42,525 bases of DNA from Rubrivivax benzoatilyticus JA2 = ATCC BAA-35. GTDB taxonomy: Bacteria > Pseudomonadota > Gammaproteobacteria > Burkholderiales > Burkholderiaceae_C. Positions 1 through 7,923 of this stretch are shown in pieces. Position numbers and translations under genes: made by a program. How positions within the stretch are numbered: position 1 is the stretch's first letter; each line of letters starts with the position of its first letter. The notes under the pieces are model-generated. The model made no database searches and was not told the origin of the DNA. It worked only from the letters and a program-made list of their open reading frames with translations. The DNA is taken from NCBI RefSeq assembly GCF_000190375.1, contig NZ_AEWG01000144.1, forward strand, positions 1-42,525, in the 5' to 3' direction.

Positions 1-109
1 TTGAAGTCTTGCGACTTCTTGGCACTCGCCTTCAAACGCCCACGCTTATCGGCTGTATGTTGTTAAAGAACTTCGCTGCTTTCGCAGCGTCGCTGTTTGT
101 TCAGCGAAG
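1..109 (-). promoter_or_regulatory. rRNA operon leader (5' part), boxB/boxA antitermination region
   Basis: Read on the minus strand, this stretch carries a hairpin (89 to 74, six-base arms CGCTGC/GCAGCG) followed directly by GTTCTTTAACAA (71 to 60). The second element matches the boxA antiterminator of bacterial rRNA leaders (E. coli GCTCTTTAACAA). The order boxB-like hairpin then boxA is that of rrn leaders. The sequence after boxA resembles, as I recall it, leader or spacer sequence of Comamonadaceae-type rRNA operons, and a perfect hairpin sits at 3-18. The 16S gene itself would lie left of position 1. A 16S-23S spacer also carries boxA, but the strong promoter just upstream favours the operon start. 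Confidence 0.75.
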
Positions 110-115
110 ACCGAG

Positions 116-144
116 ATTCTGACATTCTTTTTAAACCCTGTCAA
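116..144 (-). promoter_or_regulatory. Strong sigma-70 promoter of the rRNA operon
   Basis: On the minus strand a perfect -35 TTGACA (144 to 139) is followed by a 17-base spacer and a -10 CAGAAT (121 to 116). Transcription would start near 109, about 40 bases before boxA. The perfect -35, ideal spacing and moderately A-rich upstream sequence fit a ribosomal promoter. Confidence 0.75.
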
Positions 145-238
145 GCACTCGGCTTTTCCGCTTTTCGCTGAAACTCTTTTCAGAGTTTCTCCGGCACCGC
201 TTCTTTCGAAGCACCACCGTCGATCAGCGGAGCCTGTG

Positions 239-268
239 ACTGTAGCACGGCTCCAAAACCGATTGCAA
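239..268 (-). promoter_or_regulatory. Possible upstream rRNA promoter
   Basis: A second minus-strand candidate: -35 TTGCAA (268 to 263), 18-base spacer, -10 TACAGT (244 to 239). It would be the distal member of a tandem pair driving the same rRNA operon. Hairpins at 170-189 (GAAACTC/GAGTTTC) and 199-212 (GCTTC/GAAGC) lie between the two promoters. No coding sequence is convincing in 1-408. Confidence 0.45.
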
Positions 269-408
269 GCGGTTCAACGAAAAAAGTTTGCAGGACACCG
301 TCGACCACCTCGCTGCTGCCTGCCCGCACACCGGCACACCTCAGCCCGCGCACCCAGGGACCGGCCGATCCGGACGAGTGCCGGAAGCTCCGCCCGCTGC
401 CGGCCTTG

Positions 409-2187
409 TCAGTGGGCGAGCCCGCCCGAGAACAGGCGCGCCGCCTCCAGCGCCGGATCCTCGGCGCTCAGCACCGCCTCGACCGCCGCGGCCAGGCGGC
501 GGGTGTCGGCACGCAGCACTCGCTGCTTGATCGACGCGATGCGCGCCGGGTGCATGGAGAAGCTGCGCAGCCCCATGGCCAGCAGCAAGTCGGTGAACGC
601 CGCGTCGCCGGCCATCTCGCCGCAGACACTGACACCCTTGCCTCGAGCGTTGGCCTTGGCAATGGTGTCCGCGATCAGGCGCAACACCGCAGGATGCCAG
701 GGATCGAAGAGATGGGAGACGGCATCATCGGACCGGTCGATCGCCAGCGTGTACTGGATCAGGTCGTTGGTGCCGATCGAGACGAAGTCGAAGTGATCGA
801 GGAAGCGGCCGATCATCAGCGCCGCAGCAGGCACCTCGATCATCGCGCCGATCTCGACTTCGCCGTGAGCACAGCCTGCGTCGTCGAGTTGCTGCCGGGC
901 ACGCTCGAGCGCCTCCAGCGTCATCCGGATCTCGCCGACATGCGCGACCATCGGCACCAGGATGCGCACCTTGCCGAAGGCACTCGCGCGCAGGATGGCG
1001 CGCAGCTGCTGGCGGAACATGTCCGGCTCGGCCAGACTCCAGCGGATCGCGCGCAGGCCCAGCGCCGGGTTCAGCGCATGCTCGTGTCGCAGCTCCTGCA
1101 GGCTCATGCGATCCAGCGGCTTGTCGGCGCCGATGTCGACGGTGCGGATCGTCACCGGCAGCCCCTGCATCGACACCACCGCGTCGCGGTAGGCCTGGAA
1201 CTGCTCGTCTTCGCCGGGCAGGTCGCCACCGCGGTTCATGAACAGAAACTCGCTGCGGAACAGGCCGACGCCGACCGCACCGGCCTCCAGCGCCCCGGCC
1301 GAATCGCCCGGCATCTCGATATTGGCCAGCAGTTCGACCGGCTGCCCGTCCAGCGTCACCGCCGGCGTGTGGCGCAGGCGGTTCAGGCGAGCGCGCTCGA
1401 GTTCGCTCTGGCGCTGGCGGAAGCGGTACTCCTCCAGCACGATCGGCGACGGGTTGACGATGACGACACCGGCGTCGCCGTCGATGACCAGCCAGTCGTC
1501 CTGCCGGATCAGGCGGCTCGCTTCGCGCGCACCGACGACGGCCGGGATGTCCAGGCTGCGCGCGACGATGGCCGTGTGCGAGGTGCGCCCGCCGACGTCG
1601 GTGACGAAGCCGGTGAAGACGCTGCGCTTGAACTGGATCATGTCGGCCGGTGCGACGTCGTTGGCGACCAGCACCAGCGGGTCCTCGCCGCCGAAGTCGC
1701 GCATGCGCATCACGTCCGGCTCCGCAGAGGGACTGTGGCCCGGCTTGCTGCGGGCAAGGCAGCGCAACAGCCTCTCGGCCAGCTGCTCGACGTCGGCCTT
1801 GCGTTCACGCAGGTACTCGTCGTCCATCTCGTCGAACTGGCGAGCGAGCACCTCAAGCTGCGCCGACAGCGCCCACTCGGCGTTGTAGTGGCGCTCGACG
1901 ATCCACTGCCGGGTCGCCGAGGTCATGGTCTCGTCGTGCAGCAGCATCTGGTGCACGTCGAGCAGCGCCGACAGCTCGGCCGGCGCATCCTGCGGCAGGT
2001 CGCGCTTGAGCGCCGTCAGCTCCGCGGACACGATGTCGCGCGCCTGGCGCAGCCGGCCGATCTCCTGCTCGACTCGTTCGGCCGCGACGAAATAGTGCGC
2101 GACGTCGACGCGGCTGGAAGCCACCAGCACCGCGCGGCCGATCGCGACGCCGCGCGAGACGGGAGTGCCGAAGACCTGGATGCTCAT
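409..2187 (-). CDS. ptsI: Phosphoenolpyruvate-protein phosphotransferase (PTS enzyme I)
   Basis: 592 residues, close to the usual enzyme I length of about 575-590. It takes phosphate from phosphoenolpyruvate onto its own histidine and passes it to HPr in the cytoplasm. The phospho-histidine domain shows GGRTSHTAIVAR with the active H204. The C-terminal PEP-binding barrel has the VCGEMAGD motif with the catalytic cysteine. The ATG at 2187 has GGGAG a few bases upstream. It lies 22 bases after ptsH and is the last gene of an EIIA-HPr-EI operon. No membrane permease (EIIBC) is encoded here, so the relay is probably regulatory rather than a sugar importer; that role is inference. Confidence 0.96.
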   Translation of the reverse strand: MSIQVFGTPVSRGVAIGRAVLVASSRVDVAHYFVAAERVEQEIGRLRQARDIVSAELTALKRDLPQDAPAELSALLDVHQMLLHDETMTSATRQWIVERHYNAEWALSAQLEVLARQFDEMDDEYLRERKADVEQLAERLLRCLARSKPGHSPSAEPDVMRMRDFGGEDPLVLVANDVAPADMIQFKRSVFTGFVTDVGGRTSHTAIVARSLDIPAVVGAREASRLIRQDDWLVIDGDAGVVIVNPSPIVLEEYRFRQRQSELERARLNRLRHTPAVTLDGQPVELLANIEMPGDSAGALEAGAVGVGLFRSEFLFMNRGGDLPGEDEQFQAYRDAVVSMQGLPVTIRTVDIGADKPLDRMSLQELRHEHALNPALGLRAIRWSLAEPDMFRQQLRAILRASAFGKVRILVPMVAHVGEIRMTLEALERARQQLDDAGCAHGEVEIGAMIEVPAAALMIGRFLDHFDFVSIGTNDLIQYTLAIDRSDDAVSHLFDPWHPAVLRLIADTIAKANARGKGVSVCGEMAGDAAFTDLLLAMGLRSFSMHPARIASIKQRVLRADTRRLAAAVEAVLSAEDPALEAARLFSGGLAH

Positions 2188-2209
2188 GCGTTCGGCTCCC
2201 GTCGGCGCG

Positions 2210-2479
2210 TCACTGGCCTTCGCCGAACTTGGCGTCGATCAGGCCGCGCAGCGCTTCCATCGCGGCCTGCTCGTCCTCGCCGTCGGTCTCGATCTCGACC
2301 TCGGTGCCCATTCCGGCGGCCAGCATCATCACTCCCATGATGCTCTTGGCGTTGACCCGCCGGCCGTTGCGGCTCATGAAGACTTCGCTGCGGAAGGTGC
2401 CCGCCAGCTTGGTCAGCTTGGCCGAGGCGCGGGCGTGAAGGCCGAGCTTATTGCTGATGGTGATGCGGGTCTTGATCAT
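2210..2479 (-). CDS. ptsH: Phosphocarrier protein HPr
   Basis: 89 residues, standard HPr size. It shuttles phosphate from enzyme I to EIIA. The phosphorylated H15 lies in KLGLHARAS, and S46 in AKSIMGV is the site phosphorylated by HPr kinase in bacteria that have one; no hprK is visible in this window. I chose the ATG at 2479 because it gives the canonical N-terminus (MIKTRITISN). The frame is open further upstream, but that part overlaps the EIIA gene and is not HPr-like. Even so, the start lies inside the end of the EIIA gene (32-base overlap), which suggests coupled translation. Confidence 0.95.
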   Translation of the reverse strand: MIKTRITISNKLGLHARASAKLTKLAGTFRSEVFMSRNGRRVNAKSIMGVMMLAAGMGTEVEIETDGEDEQAAMEALRGLIDAKFGEGQ

Positions 2480-2897
2480 GAGGGCCCGGGGAGACTGCCT
2501 GATTCTGCCGGCGCGCGCCGCCGATCTGCATGACACCTTGCGTACCACCGGCCACGGCGCGCGCGACCAGTTCATCCAGCGGAAGGTGGGCGTAGCACAG
2601 GGTGCGCCACAGCATCGGCACGTTGACCCCGGCGACGACTCGTGCGGACACGCCGTCGGCCAGTTCGAGCGCCGCGTTGCAGGGCGTCGCGCCGAAGACG
2701 TCGACCAGGATCAGCGCCTCCTGGGCGCCGAGTTCGGCCAGCAGCGCACGCGCGCGCTCGACCACCTGCTCGGGTTGCATGCCGGGCTCGACGTCCAGCG
2801 CCGCCAGGCCGCGGCCGCAGTCCGGGTAGACATGCGCGGCCACCGCGCGCAGCGAAGACGCGAGCGGGGCGTGGGCGATGACGAGCAGGGCGGCCAT
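2448..2897 (-). CDS. PTS EIIA component, mannose/fructose (EIIA-Man) family
   Basis: 149 residues from the ATG at 2897. The EIIA-Man fold is recognisable from the N-terminal strand LLVIAHAPLAS with the phospho-accepting H9, and from LVDVFGATPCNAA, which corresponds to the family DxFGgsP loop. The protein accepts phosphate from HPr. In Betaproteobacteria a lone EIIA-Man gene ahead of ptsH-ptsI is common, and no cognate permease is found here, so a regulatory output is likely. A GATAAT hexamer (2919 to 2914) upstream is a plausible -10. The C-terminus overlaps ptsH by 32 bases. The gene is divergent from the CoA-transferase at 2996. Confidence 0.88.
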   Translation of the reverse strand: MAALLVIAHAPLASSLRAVAAHVYPDCGRGLAALDVEPGMQPEQVVERARALLAELGAQEALILVDVFGATPCNAALELADGVSARVVAGVNVPMLWRTLCYAHLPLDELVARAVAGGTQGVMQIGGARRQNQAVSPGPHDQDPHHHQQ

Positions 2898-2982
2898 GGC
2901 AGCAGGAGCGCGGATTATCGGCAGCTTTCGCTCCGTCTTGCGCACCGTACTCGCATCAGGGCCTGGGCGCACGGCGCGGGCC

Positions 2983-2988
2983 CAGAAT
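2983..2988 (+). promoter_or_regulatory. -10 element placed for a leaderless start of the CoA-transferase
   Basis: CAGAAT lies 7 bases before the ATG at 2996. A start site 6-8 bases beyond a -10 hexamer would fall on or next to the ATG. No convincing -35 is seen and no Shine-Dalgarno sequence fits in between. Confidence 0.5.
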
Positions 2989-2995
2989 CGGCGCC

Positions 2996-4243
2996 ATGGA
3001 TCAGCTGAAACCGGGTGCGCTCGCGGGGCTGCGCGTGCTCGATCTCTCGCGCGTGCTCGCCGGCCCCTGGTGCACGCAGACACTGGCCGACCTCGGTGCC
3101 GACGTCGTCAAGGTGGAACGCCCGCGCTCGGCACGCCACCCCGGCGGCGACGACACACGCGGCTGGGGCCCGCCGTTCCTGAAGGACGCCGCCGGCCACG
3201 ACAGCGCCGAGGCCGCGTACTTCGTCGGCACCAACCGCAACAAACGTTCGGTGACGATCGACATCGCGCACCCCGACGGTCAGGCACTGGTGCGCCGGCT
3301 GGCCGACACCGCCGACGTGATGATCGAGAACTTCAAGGTCGGCGACATGGCGCGTTACGGCCTGGACGCCCAGGCGATGCGCGCGACGCGCCCGCGCCTC
3401 GTCTACTGCTCGATCACCGGCTACGGCCAGAGCGGGCCGTACCAGGATCGCGCCGGCTACGACTACGCGATCCAGGGCCTGGGCGGGCTGATGAGCGTGA
3501 CCGGCGAGCGCGACGGCCTGCCCGGCGCCGGGCCGCAGAAGGTCGGCGTGGCGGTCGCCGATCTGTTCACCGGCATGTACGCGACGGTCGCCATCCTCGC
3601 CGCGCTGCGTCACCGCGACGCCACCGGCGAAGGCCAGGCGATCGACATGGCGCTGCTGGACACGCAGGTCGCGATGCTCGCCAACCTGGGCGCCAACTAC
3701 CTGGCGACGAAGACGCCGCCGCGGCGCGTCGGCAACGCCCACGCCAACATCGTGCCCTACCAGGTGTTCGAGGTCGCCGACGGGCACCTGATCCTGGCGG
3801 TGGGCAACGACAGCCAGTTCAGGCGCTTCTGCGAGATCGCCGGCTGCGCCGAGCTGGCCACCGACGAACGCTTCGCGACGAACGCCGCGCGCGTGCGCAA
3901 CCGCCAGACCTTGATCCCGCTGCTGGAGCCACTGCTGCACGCCCGCCCGCGTGCCGACTGGCTGGCCGCCCTCGACGCCGCCGGCGTGCCCTGCGGCCCG
4001 ATCAACGACCTCGGCGAGGTCTTCGCCGACGAGCAGGTGCGTGCGCGCGGCATGGTGACGCAGGCGGAGCACCCGCTGCTCGGCACGATCGATCTCGTCG
4101 CCAGCCCGATGAAGCTGTCGGCGACACCGCCGACGCTGCGCCGCGCGCCGCCGCTGCTCGGCGAACACACCGACGAGGTGCTGCGCGAGATCGGCCTGAC
4201 CGAGGCCGAGATCGCCGACCTGCACGCCCGCGGCGTGGTCTGA
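2996..4243 (+). CDS. CaiB/BaiF family (type III) CoA-transferase
   Basis: 415 residues, typical for family III CoA-transferases (about 380-430). These cytoplasmic enzymes move CoA between carboxylic acids through a glutamyl/aspartyl-CoA thioester. The N-terminus (LRVLDLSRVLAGPW, then DLGADVVKVE) and IENFKVGDMARYGL are family hallmarks. D156 in GYDYAIQGLGG aligns with the catalytic aspartate of formyl-CoA transferase. GLGGLMSVTG follows. The GLGG pattern resembles succinyl-CoA:glutarate/dicarboxylate-type members, but the substrate cannot be read from sequence. The gene stands alone between the PTS operon and a convergent DUF4197 gene, so context gives no pathway. Confidence 0.92.
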   Translation: MDQLKPGALAGLRVLDLSRVLAGPWCTQTLADLGADVVKVERPRSARHPGGDDTRGWGPPFLKDAAGHDSAEAAYFVGTNRNKRSVTIDIAHPDGQALVRRLADTADVMIENFKVGDMARYGLDAQAMRATRPRLVYCSITGYGQSGPYQDRAGYDYAIQGLGGLMSVTGERDGLPGAGPQKVGVAVADLFTGMYATVAILAALRHRDATGEGQAIDMALLDTQVAMLANLGANYLATKTPPRRVGNAHANIVPYQVFEVADGHLILAVGNDSQFRRFCEIAGCAELATDERFATNAARVRNRQTLIPLLEPLLHARPRADWLAALDAAGVPCGPINDLGEVFADEQVRARGMVTQAEHPLLGTIDLVASPMKLSATPPTLRRAPPLLGEHTDEVLREIGLTEAEIADLHARGVV

Positions 4244-4252
4244 CGCGGCCGG

Positions 4253-4930
4253 CTAGAGCGAGAAGACCTTGCGCAGGATCGCGCTGCCGGTACCGACCGG
4301 GTCGGCGCGGATCTTCTTCTCCTCCTCGCCGATCATCAGGTACAGGCCGTCTAGCGCCTTGGCGGTGACGTACTGCTGGACGTTGGCGTCCTCCTGCCGG
4401 ATCAGGCCGAAACGCGAGGCCTTGCCGGCGACCGCGTTGTAGCGGTTCGCCAGCTTCACCTTCTCGGTCGCCTTGGTGACGATGGGCAGGAACTTCACGC
4501 CCAGCGGCTCGCGCGTCTTGCGTGCGAAGAAGTCGGTCACCGAGGTGTCGCCGCCGCGCACGATGTCCAGCGCGTCCTCGACGCTGATCGACTTGGCGGC
4601 GCTGACGAGCAGCGTGCGCGCCTCGGGCACCGCCGCCTCGGCGGCACGGTTCATCGCCGTCACCAGCTCGTCGACGCGTTTGCCCTGGCCGGTGGCGCGC
4701 AGCAGCCCGGCGGCATCCTCCAGTGCGCCCGGCAGCGGAATGCGCACCTTCGGGTTGCCGAGAAAGCCGTCGGTGCGCCCCAGCAAGCCGACGGCGGCGA
4801 CGGCGCCACGTTCCAGCGCCGCACGCACGCCGGCGGCGGCATCGGTCTCGGTCAGCGCGGCGGCGCGGCCGGCGAGCGGCCAGACGCTCGACGCGGCGGC
4901 CAAGGTCCACGCGAATTGCCTGCGATCCAT
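4253..4930 (-). CDS. DUF4197 family exported protein
   Basis: 225 residues from the ATG at 4930. The start MDRRQFAWTLAAAS leads into a hydrophobic segment ending near AGRAAA, which looks like a signal peptide with a twin-Arg-like RRQF, so the protein is probably periplasmic. The rest matches the DUF4197 pattern as I recall it: alternating Ala/Val/Leu helices, an SISVEDALDIVRGGDTSVTDFF-like region around residues 110-130, and a C-terminal ALDGLYLMIGEEE stretch. The function of the family is unknown. It is convergent with the CoA-transferase (9-base gap) and lies 60 bases downstream of lipA. Confidence 0.75.
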   Translation of the reverse strand: MDRRQFAWTLAAASSVWPLAGRAAALTETDAAAGVRAALERGAVAAVGLLGRTDGFLGNPKVRIPLPGALEDAAGLLRATGQGKRVDELVTAMNRAAEAAVPEARTLLVSAAKSISVEDALDIVRGGDTSVTDFFARKTREPLGVKFLPIVTKATEKVKLANRYNAVAGKASRFGLIRQEDANVQQYVTAKALDGLYLMIGEEEKKIRADPVGTGSAILRKVFSL

Positions 4931-4960
4931 CGCAACTCCATCAAGACGGGAGACGCGATC

Positions 4961-4978
4961 GTGCGCGCGGGCGCGCAC
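4961..4978. repeat. GC-rich inverted repeat after lipA
   Basis: Perfect 8-base arms GTGCGCGC/GCGCGCAC around a 2-base centre lie between lipA and the DUF4197 gene. It could slow or end lipA transcription, but no T-run follows, so it is not a classical terminator. Confidence 0.4.
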
Positions 4979-4990
4979 GCTGGCAACCGA

Positions 4991-5959
4991 TCAGCCTTCG
5001 GTGACGCCCGCCGCGTGCGCCTGCTGGTCGGCGTGGTAGCTCGAGCGCACCATCGCGCCGACGGCGGCGTGGCTGAAGCCCATCGCCGCGGCCTCGCGCT
5101 CGAACATCTTGAAGGTGTCCGGGTGCACGTAGCGACGCACCGGCAGGTGGTGGCCGCTGGGCGCGAGGTACTGGCCGATGGTCAGCATCTCGATGCCGTG
5201 GGCGCGCATGTCGCGCATCACCTCGAGGATCTCCTCGTCGGTCTCGCCCAGGCCGACCATCAGCCCGCTCTTCGTCGGCACGGCCGGCACTTCTTCCTTG
5301 AAGCGCTTGAGCAGGTTCAGGCTGAAGGCGTAGTCGGCGCCCGGCCGCGCTTCCTTGTACAGACGCGGCACGGTCTCCAGGTTGTGGTTCATGACGTCCG
5401 GCGGCGCGGTCTTCAGGATCGCCAGCGCCTTGTCCAGGCGGCCGCGGAAGTCGGGCACCAGGACCTCGATGCGCGTCGCCGGCGACGCCTCGCGGATCGC
5501 GGTGATGCAGTCGACGAAGTGCTGGGCGCCGCCGTCGCGCAGGTCGTCGCGGTCGACGCTGGTGACGACGACGTACTTCAGCTTCAGCGCGGCGACGGTC
5601 TGGGCCAGCTTCTTCGGCTCCTCGGCGTCCAGCGGGTCCGGGCGGCCGTGGCCGACGTCGCAGAACGGGCAGCGCCGCGTGCACTTGTCGCCCATGATCA
5701 TGAAGGTCGCCGTGCCCTTGCCGAAGCACTCGCCGATGTTCGGGCACGAGGCTTCCTCGCAGACCGTGTGCAGCTTCTGCTCGCGCAGCACGTTCTTGAT
5801 CTCGTAGAAGCGCGAGGACGCCGAGCCGGCCTTCACGCGGATCCACTCCGGCTTCTTCAGCACCTCGGCCGGCACCACCTTGATCGGGATGCGCGAGGTC
5901 TTGGCCTGCGACTTCTGCTTGGCGGTCGGGTCGTAGGCCGGGGTCTGGGGATCGGTCAT
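4991..5959 (-). CDS. lipA: Lipoyl synthase
   Basis: 322 residues, the normal LipA length. This radical-SAM enzyme inserts two sulfurs into protein-bound octanoyl groups. Both clusters are visible: the auxiliary cluster cysteines C67, C72 and C78 ([12 protein letters not shown]) and the radical-SAM cysteines C93, C97 and C100 (CTRRCPFC). The C-terminal RSSYHA motif supplies the conserved serine ligand of the auxiliary cluster. It follows lipB by 82 bases on the same strand, the usual partner that supplies octanoylated protein. A GATAAT hexamer (5997 to 5992) 32 bases before the ATG could give lipA its own promoter. Confidence 0.97.
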   Translation of the reverse strand: MTDPQTPAYDPTAKQKSQAKTSRIPIKVVPAEVLKKPEWIRVKAGSASSRFYEIKNVLREQKLHTVCEEASCPNIGECFGKGTATFMIMGDKCTRRCPFCDVGHGRPDPLDAEEPKKLAQTVAALKLKYVVVTSVDRDDLRDGGAQHFVDCITAIREASPATRIEVLVPDFRGRLDKALAILKTAPPDVMNHNLETVPRLYKEARPGADYAFSLNLLKRFKEEVPAVPTKSGLMVGLGETDEEILEVMRDMRAHGIEMLTIGQYLAPSGHHLPVRRYVHPDTFKMFEREAAAMGFSHAAVGAMVRSSYHADQQAHAAGVTEG

Positions 5960-6041
5960 GGCGCGGAGCGGGCGGGCGTGGGAGCCCGAAGATTATCCGC
6001 CGCGGCCTTTCGCCGCCCGGCCGTCAGGGTCGGCGCCGGGC

Positions 6042-6707
6042 TCAGGCCGGCGCGAGCCGCCGCGCCAGCGCCTGGCCGAAGGCGCGCGCCGCGTCCTCCC
6101 AGCCGACCTCGATGCCCAGCGAGCGCAGGTCCACCGTCTTCAGCCCCTTGTAGCCGCAGGGGTCGATGCGCTCGAAGGGCTGCAGGTCCATCGCGACGTT
6201 CAGCGCCGCGCCGTGGTACGTGCAGTGGCCGCTGACCTTGATGCCGAGCGCGGCGATCTTGCCCAGGCCGGCGAACGGATCGTCGTCGCGAGGCACCAGG
6301 CGGGCGTGACCGAAGGGGTCGTCCAGGCGCACGTAGATGCCCGGCGCGCCGCGCACGCGGTGGCCGGTGACGCCGACGGCACCGAGCACGTCGAGCACCG
6401 CCTCCTCGAGGCGGAAGACGTATTCCTTGACGAAGTAGCCGGCACGCCGCAGGTCGACGAGCGGGTAGGCGACGACCTGGCCGGGGCCGTGGTACGTCAC
6501 CTGGCCGCCACGGTTGGTGCGCACGACCGGGATCTCGCCGGCCGCCAGCACGTGGGCCTCGCGCCCGGCGATGCCCTGCGTGAAGACCGGAGGGTGCTCG
6601 ACGAGCCAGATCTCGTCTTCGGTGCCGGCCGTGCGCACCTCGGTGAAGCCGCGCATCGCGGCCTCGGTCTCGGCGTAGTCGCGCCGGCCCTGCAGCAGCA
6701 GCCGCAT
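6042..6707 (-). CDS. lipB: Octanoyl-[acyl carrier protein]:protein N-octanoyltransferase
   Basis: 221 residues. LipB moves octanoate from ACP to the lipoyl domains of 2-oxoacid dehydrogenases and GcvH. The [18 protein letters not shown] segment, the [10 protein letters not shown] segment with the conserved lysine, and DPCGYKG with the nucleophilic cysteine are all intact. It starts 5 bases after the DUF493 gene, an arrangement (ybeD-lipB-lipA) also found in E. coli. Together with lipA it forms the endogenous lipoylation route. Confidence 0.96.
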   Translation of the reverse strand: MRLLLQGRRDYAETEAAMRGFTEVRTAGTEDEIWLVEHPPVFTQGIAGREAHVLAAGEIPVVRTNRGGQVTYHGPGQVVAYPLVDLRRAGYFVKEYVFRLEEAVLDVLGAVGVTGHRVRGAPGIYVRLDDPFGHARLVPRDDDPFAGLGKIAALGIKVSGHCTYHGAALNVAMDLQPFERIDPCGYKGLKTVDLRSLGIEVGWEDAARAFGQALARRLAPA

Positions 6708-6712
6708 CGCCG

Positions 6713-6988
6713 TCAGAGCACGACCTTGACCATCGGGTGCGTGCTCAGCGTGCGGTAGAGCTCGTCGAGCTGCTCGCGGCTCGTCGCCGTGACGGTGATC
6801 GTCAGCCCCATGTAGTTGCCGCCCTTGCTCGGGCGGCGCTCGACGCGCTGGCGGTCGAACTCGGGGTCGAAACGCAGCGCCACCGCGACGATGGCTTCCT
6901 CGAAGCCCTCGACGTGCGCGCCCATCACCTTGATCGGGAAGGCGCTCGGGTACTCGATGAGGCTTTGTTCGGGCGGGATGTCGGCCAT
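6713..6988 (-). CDS. DUF493 (YbeD-family) protein
   Basis: 91 residues, matching the small ACT-like YbeD family of about 87-95 residues. The motifs [15 protein letters not shown] near the start, [15 protein letters not shown] in the middle and [11 protein letters not shown] at the end are diagnostic. YbeD folds like an allosteric ACT domain, but its role is not established. It sits 5 bases before lipB and 7 bases after the aminotransferase, so it is co-transcribed with both. Confidence 0.93.
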   Translation of the reverse strand: MADIPPEQSLIEYPSAFPIKVMGAHVEGFEEAIVAVALRFDPEFDRQRVERRPSKGGNYMGLTITVTATSREQLDELYRTLSTHPMVKVVL

Positions 6989-6995
6989 CTTGACT

Positions 6996-7886
6996 TCAGA
7001 TCGACTGCAGGCGCTTGGCCTGCTGGTAAGCCTCGTACAGGCGGGCGTAGACCGGGCCCGGCTTGCCGCGCAGCGCGCCGTGGCCGACCGGCACGCCGTC
7101 CAGGCGCGTGACCGGCAGCACTTCCTTGGTGGCCGAGCTCAGCAGCACCTCGTCGGCCGACAGCAGCTCGGCCTCGGACACCGGTCGCAGGCTGTAGGGG
7201 ATGTCGCAGTCCTCGCACAGCTCGCGCAGCAGCTCGAAGCGGATGCCCTCGAGCACGTACTCGCTCTTGGGCGCGCCGATCAGCGCGCCTTCCTGGACGA
7301 TCCAGACGTTGCTCGCCGAGGCCTCGGTGAGGAAACCGTCGCGCAGCATGATGGTCTCGACGGCGCCGTGGTCGGCCGACATCTGGCGCGCGAGCACGTT
7401 GCCCAGCAGGCTGGTGCTCTTGATGTCGCCGCGCTCCCAGCGGAAGTCGCGCGCGGTGATGCAGGCCACGCCGTGGTGGCGCTGCTCGGCCGTCGCGTGC
7501 TTCAGCGGGTTGACCATCATGAAGACCGTCGGCTCCAGGCCGTCGGGCATCACGTGGTCACGCGGGGCGACGCCGCGCGTGACCTGGATGTAGACCACCT
7601 GGTCATCGACGCCGCGCGTCTCGGCCAGCGTCTGCACCAGGCAGCGGCAGCGCTCCAGCCACTCGTCGCGCGTGTGCGGGTTCGGGATGCGGATCTTCGC
7701 CAGGCTGCGCTCCAGCCGCGCCAGGTGCTCGTCGAAGCGGAACAGCCGCCGGCCGTAGACCGGCACGACCTCGTAGATCCCGTCGCCGAAGATGAAGCCG
7801 CGGTCCAGGACCGGGATCTTCGCCTCGGCGAGCGGGGTGTAGTGGCCGTTCAGGTAGCAGAGCGTGTCGGGCAGGGCGATCGCCAT
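6996..7886 (-). CDS. dat: D-amino-acid aminotransferase (PLP class IV)
   Basis: 296 residues from the ATG at 7886. The fold-type IV PLP family is clear from RGFIFGDGIYEV, the PLP lysine K156 in GDIKSTSLLGN and TEASASNVWIV with the conserved glutamate. TRGVAPRDH and the overall spacing favour D-alanine/D-amino-acid aminotransferase over branched-chain aminotransferase or aminodeoxychorismate lyase. It converts D-alanine and 2-oxoglutarate to pyruvate and D-glutamate. The gene follows the D,D-carboxypeptidase by 37 bases, so released D-alanine could be recycled; that link is inference. The frame extends to 7949, but that extension overlaps the preceding gene and is not family-like. Confidence 0.88.
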   Translation of the reverse strand: MAIALPDTLCYLNGHYTPLAEAKIPVLDRGFIFGDGIYEVVPVYGRRLFRFDEHLARLERSLAKIRIPNPHTRDEWLERCRCLVQTLAETRGVDDQVVYIQVTRGVAPRDHVMPDGLEPTVFMMVNPLKHATAEQRHHGVACITARDFRWERGDIKSTSLLGNVLARQMSADHGAVETIMLRDGFLTEASASNVWIVQEGALIGAPKSEYVLEGIRFELLRELCEDCDIPYSLRPVSEAELLSADEVLLSSATKEVLPVTRLDGVPVGHGALRGKPGPVYARLYEAYQQAKRLQSI

Positions 7887-7923
7887 GACGGTCTCGGTGT
7901 GGACGCCGCGTGAAGGCCCCAGA

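Noticed and set aside
236..796. Plus-strand open frames at 236-796 and 406-2340
   Set aside because: They overlap ptsI antisense and have no family features.
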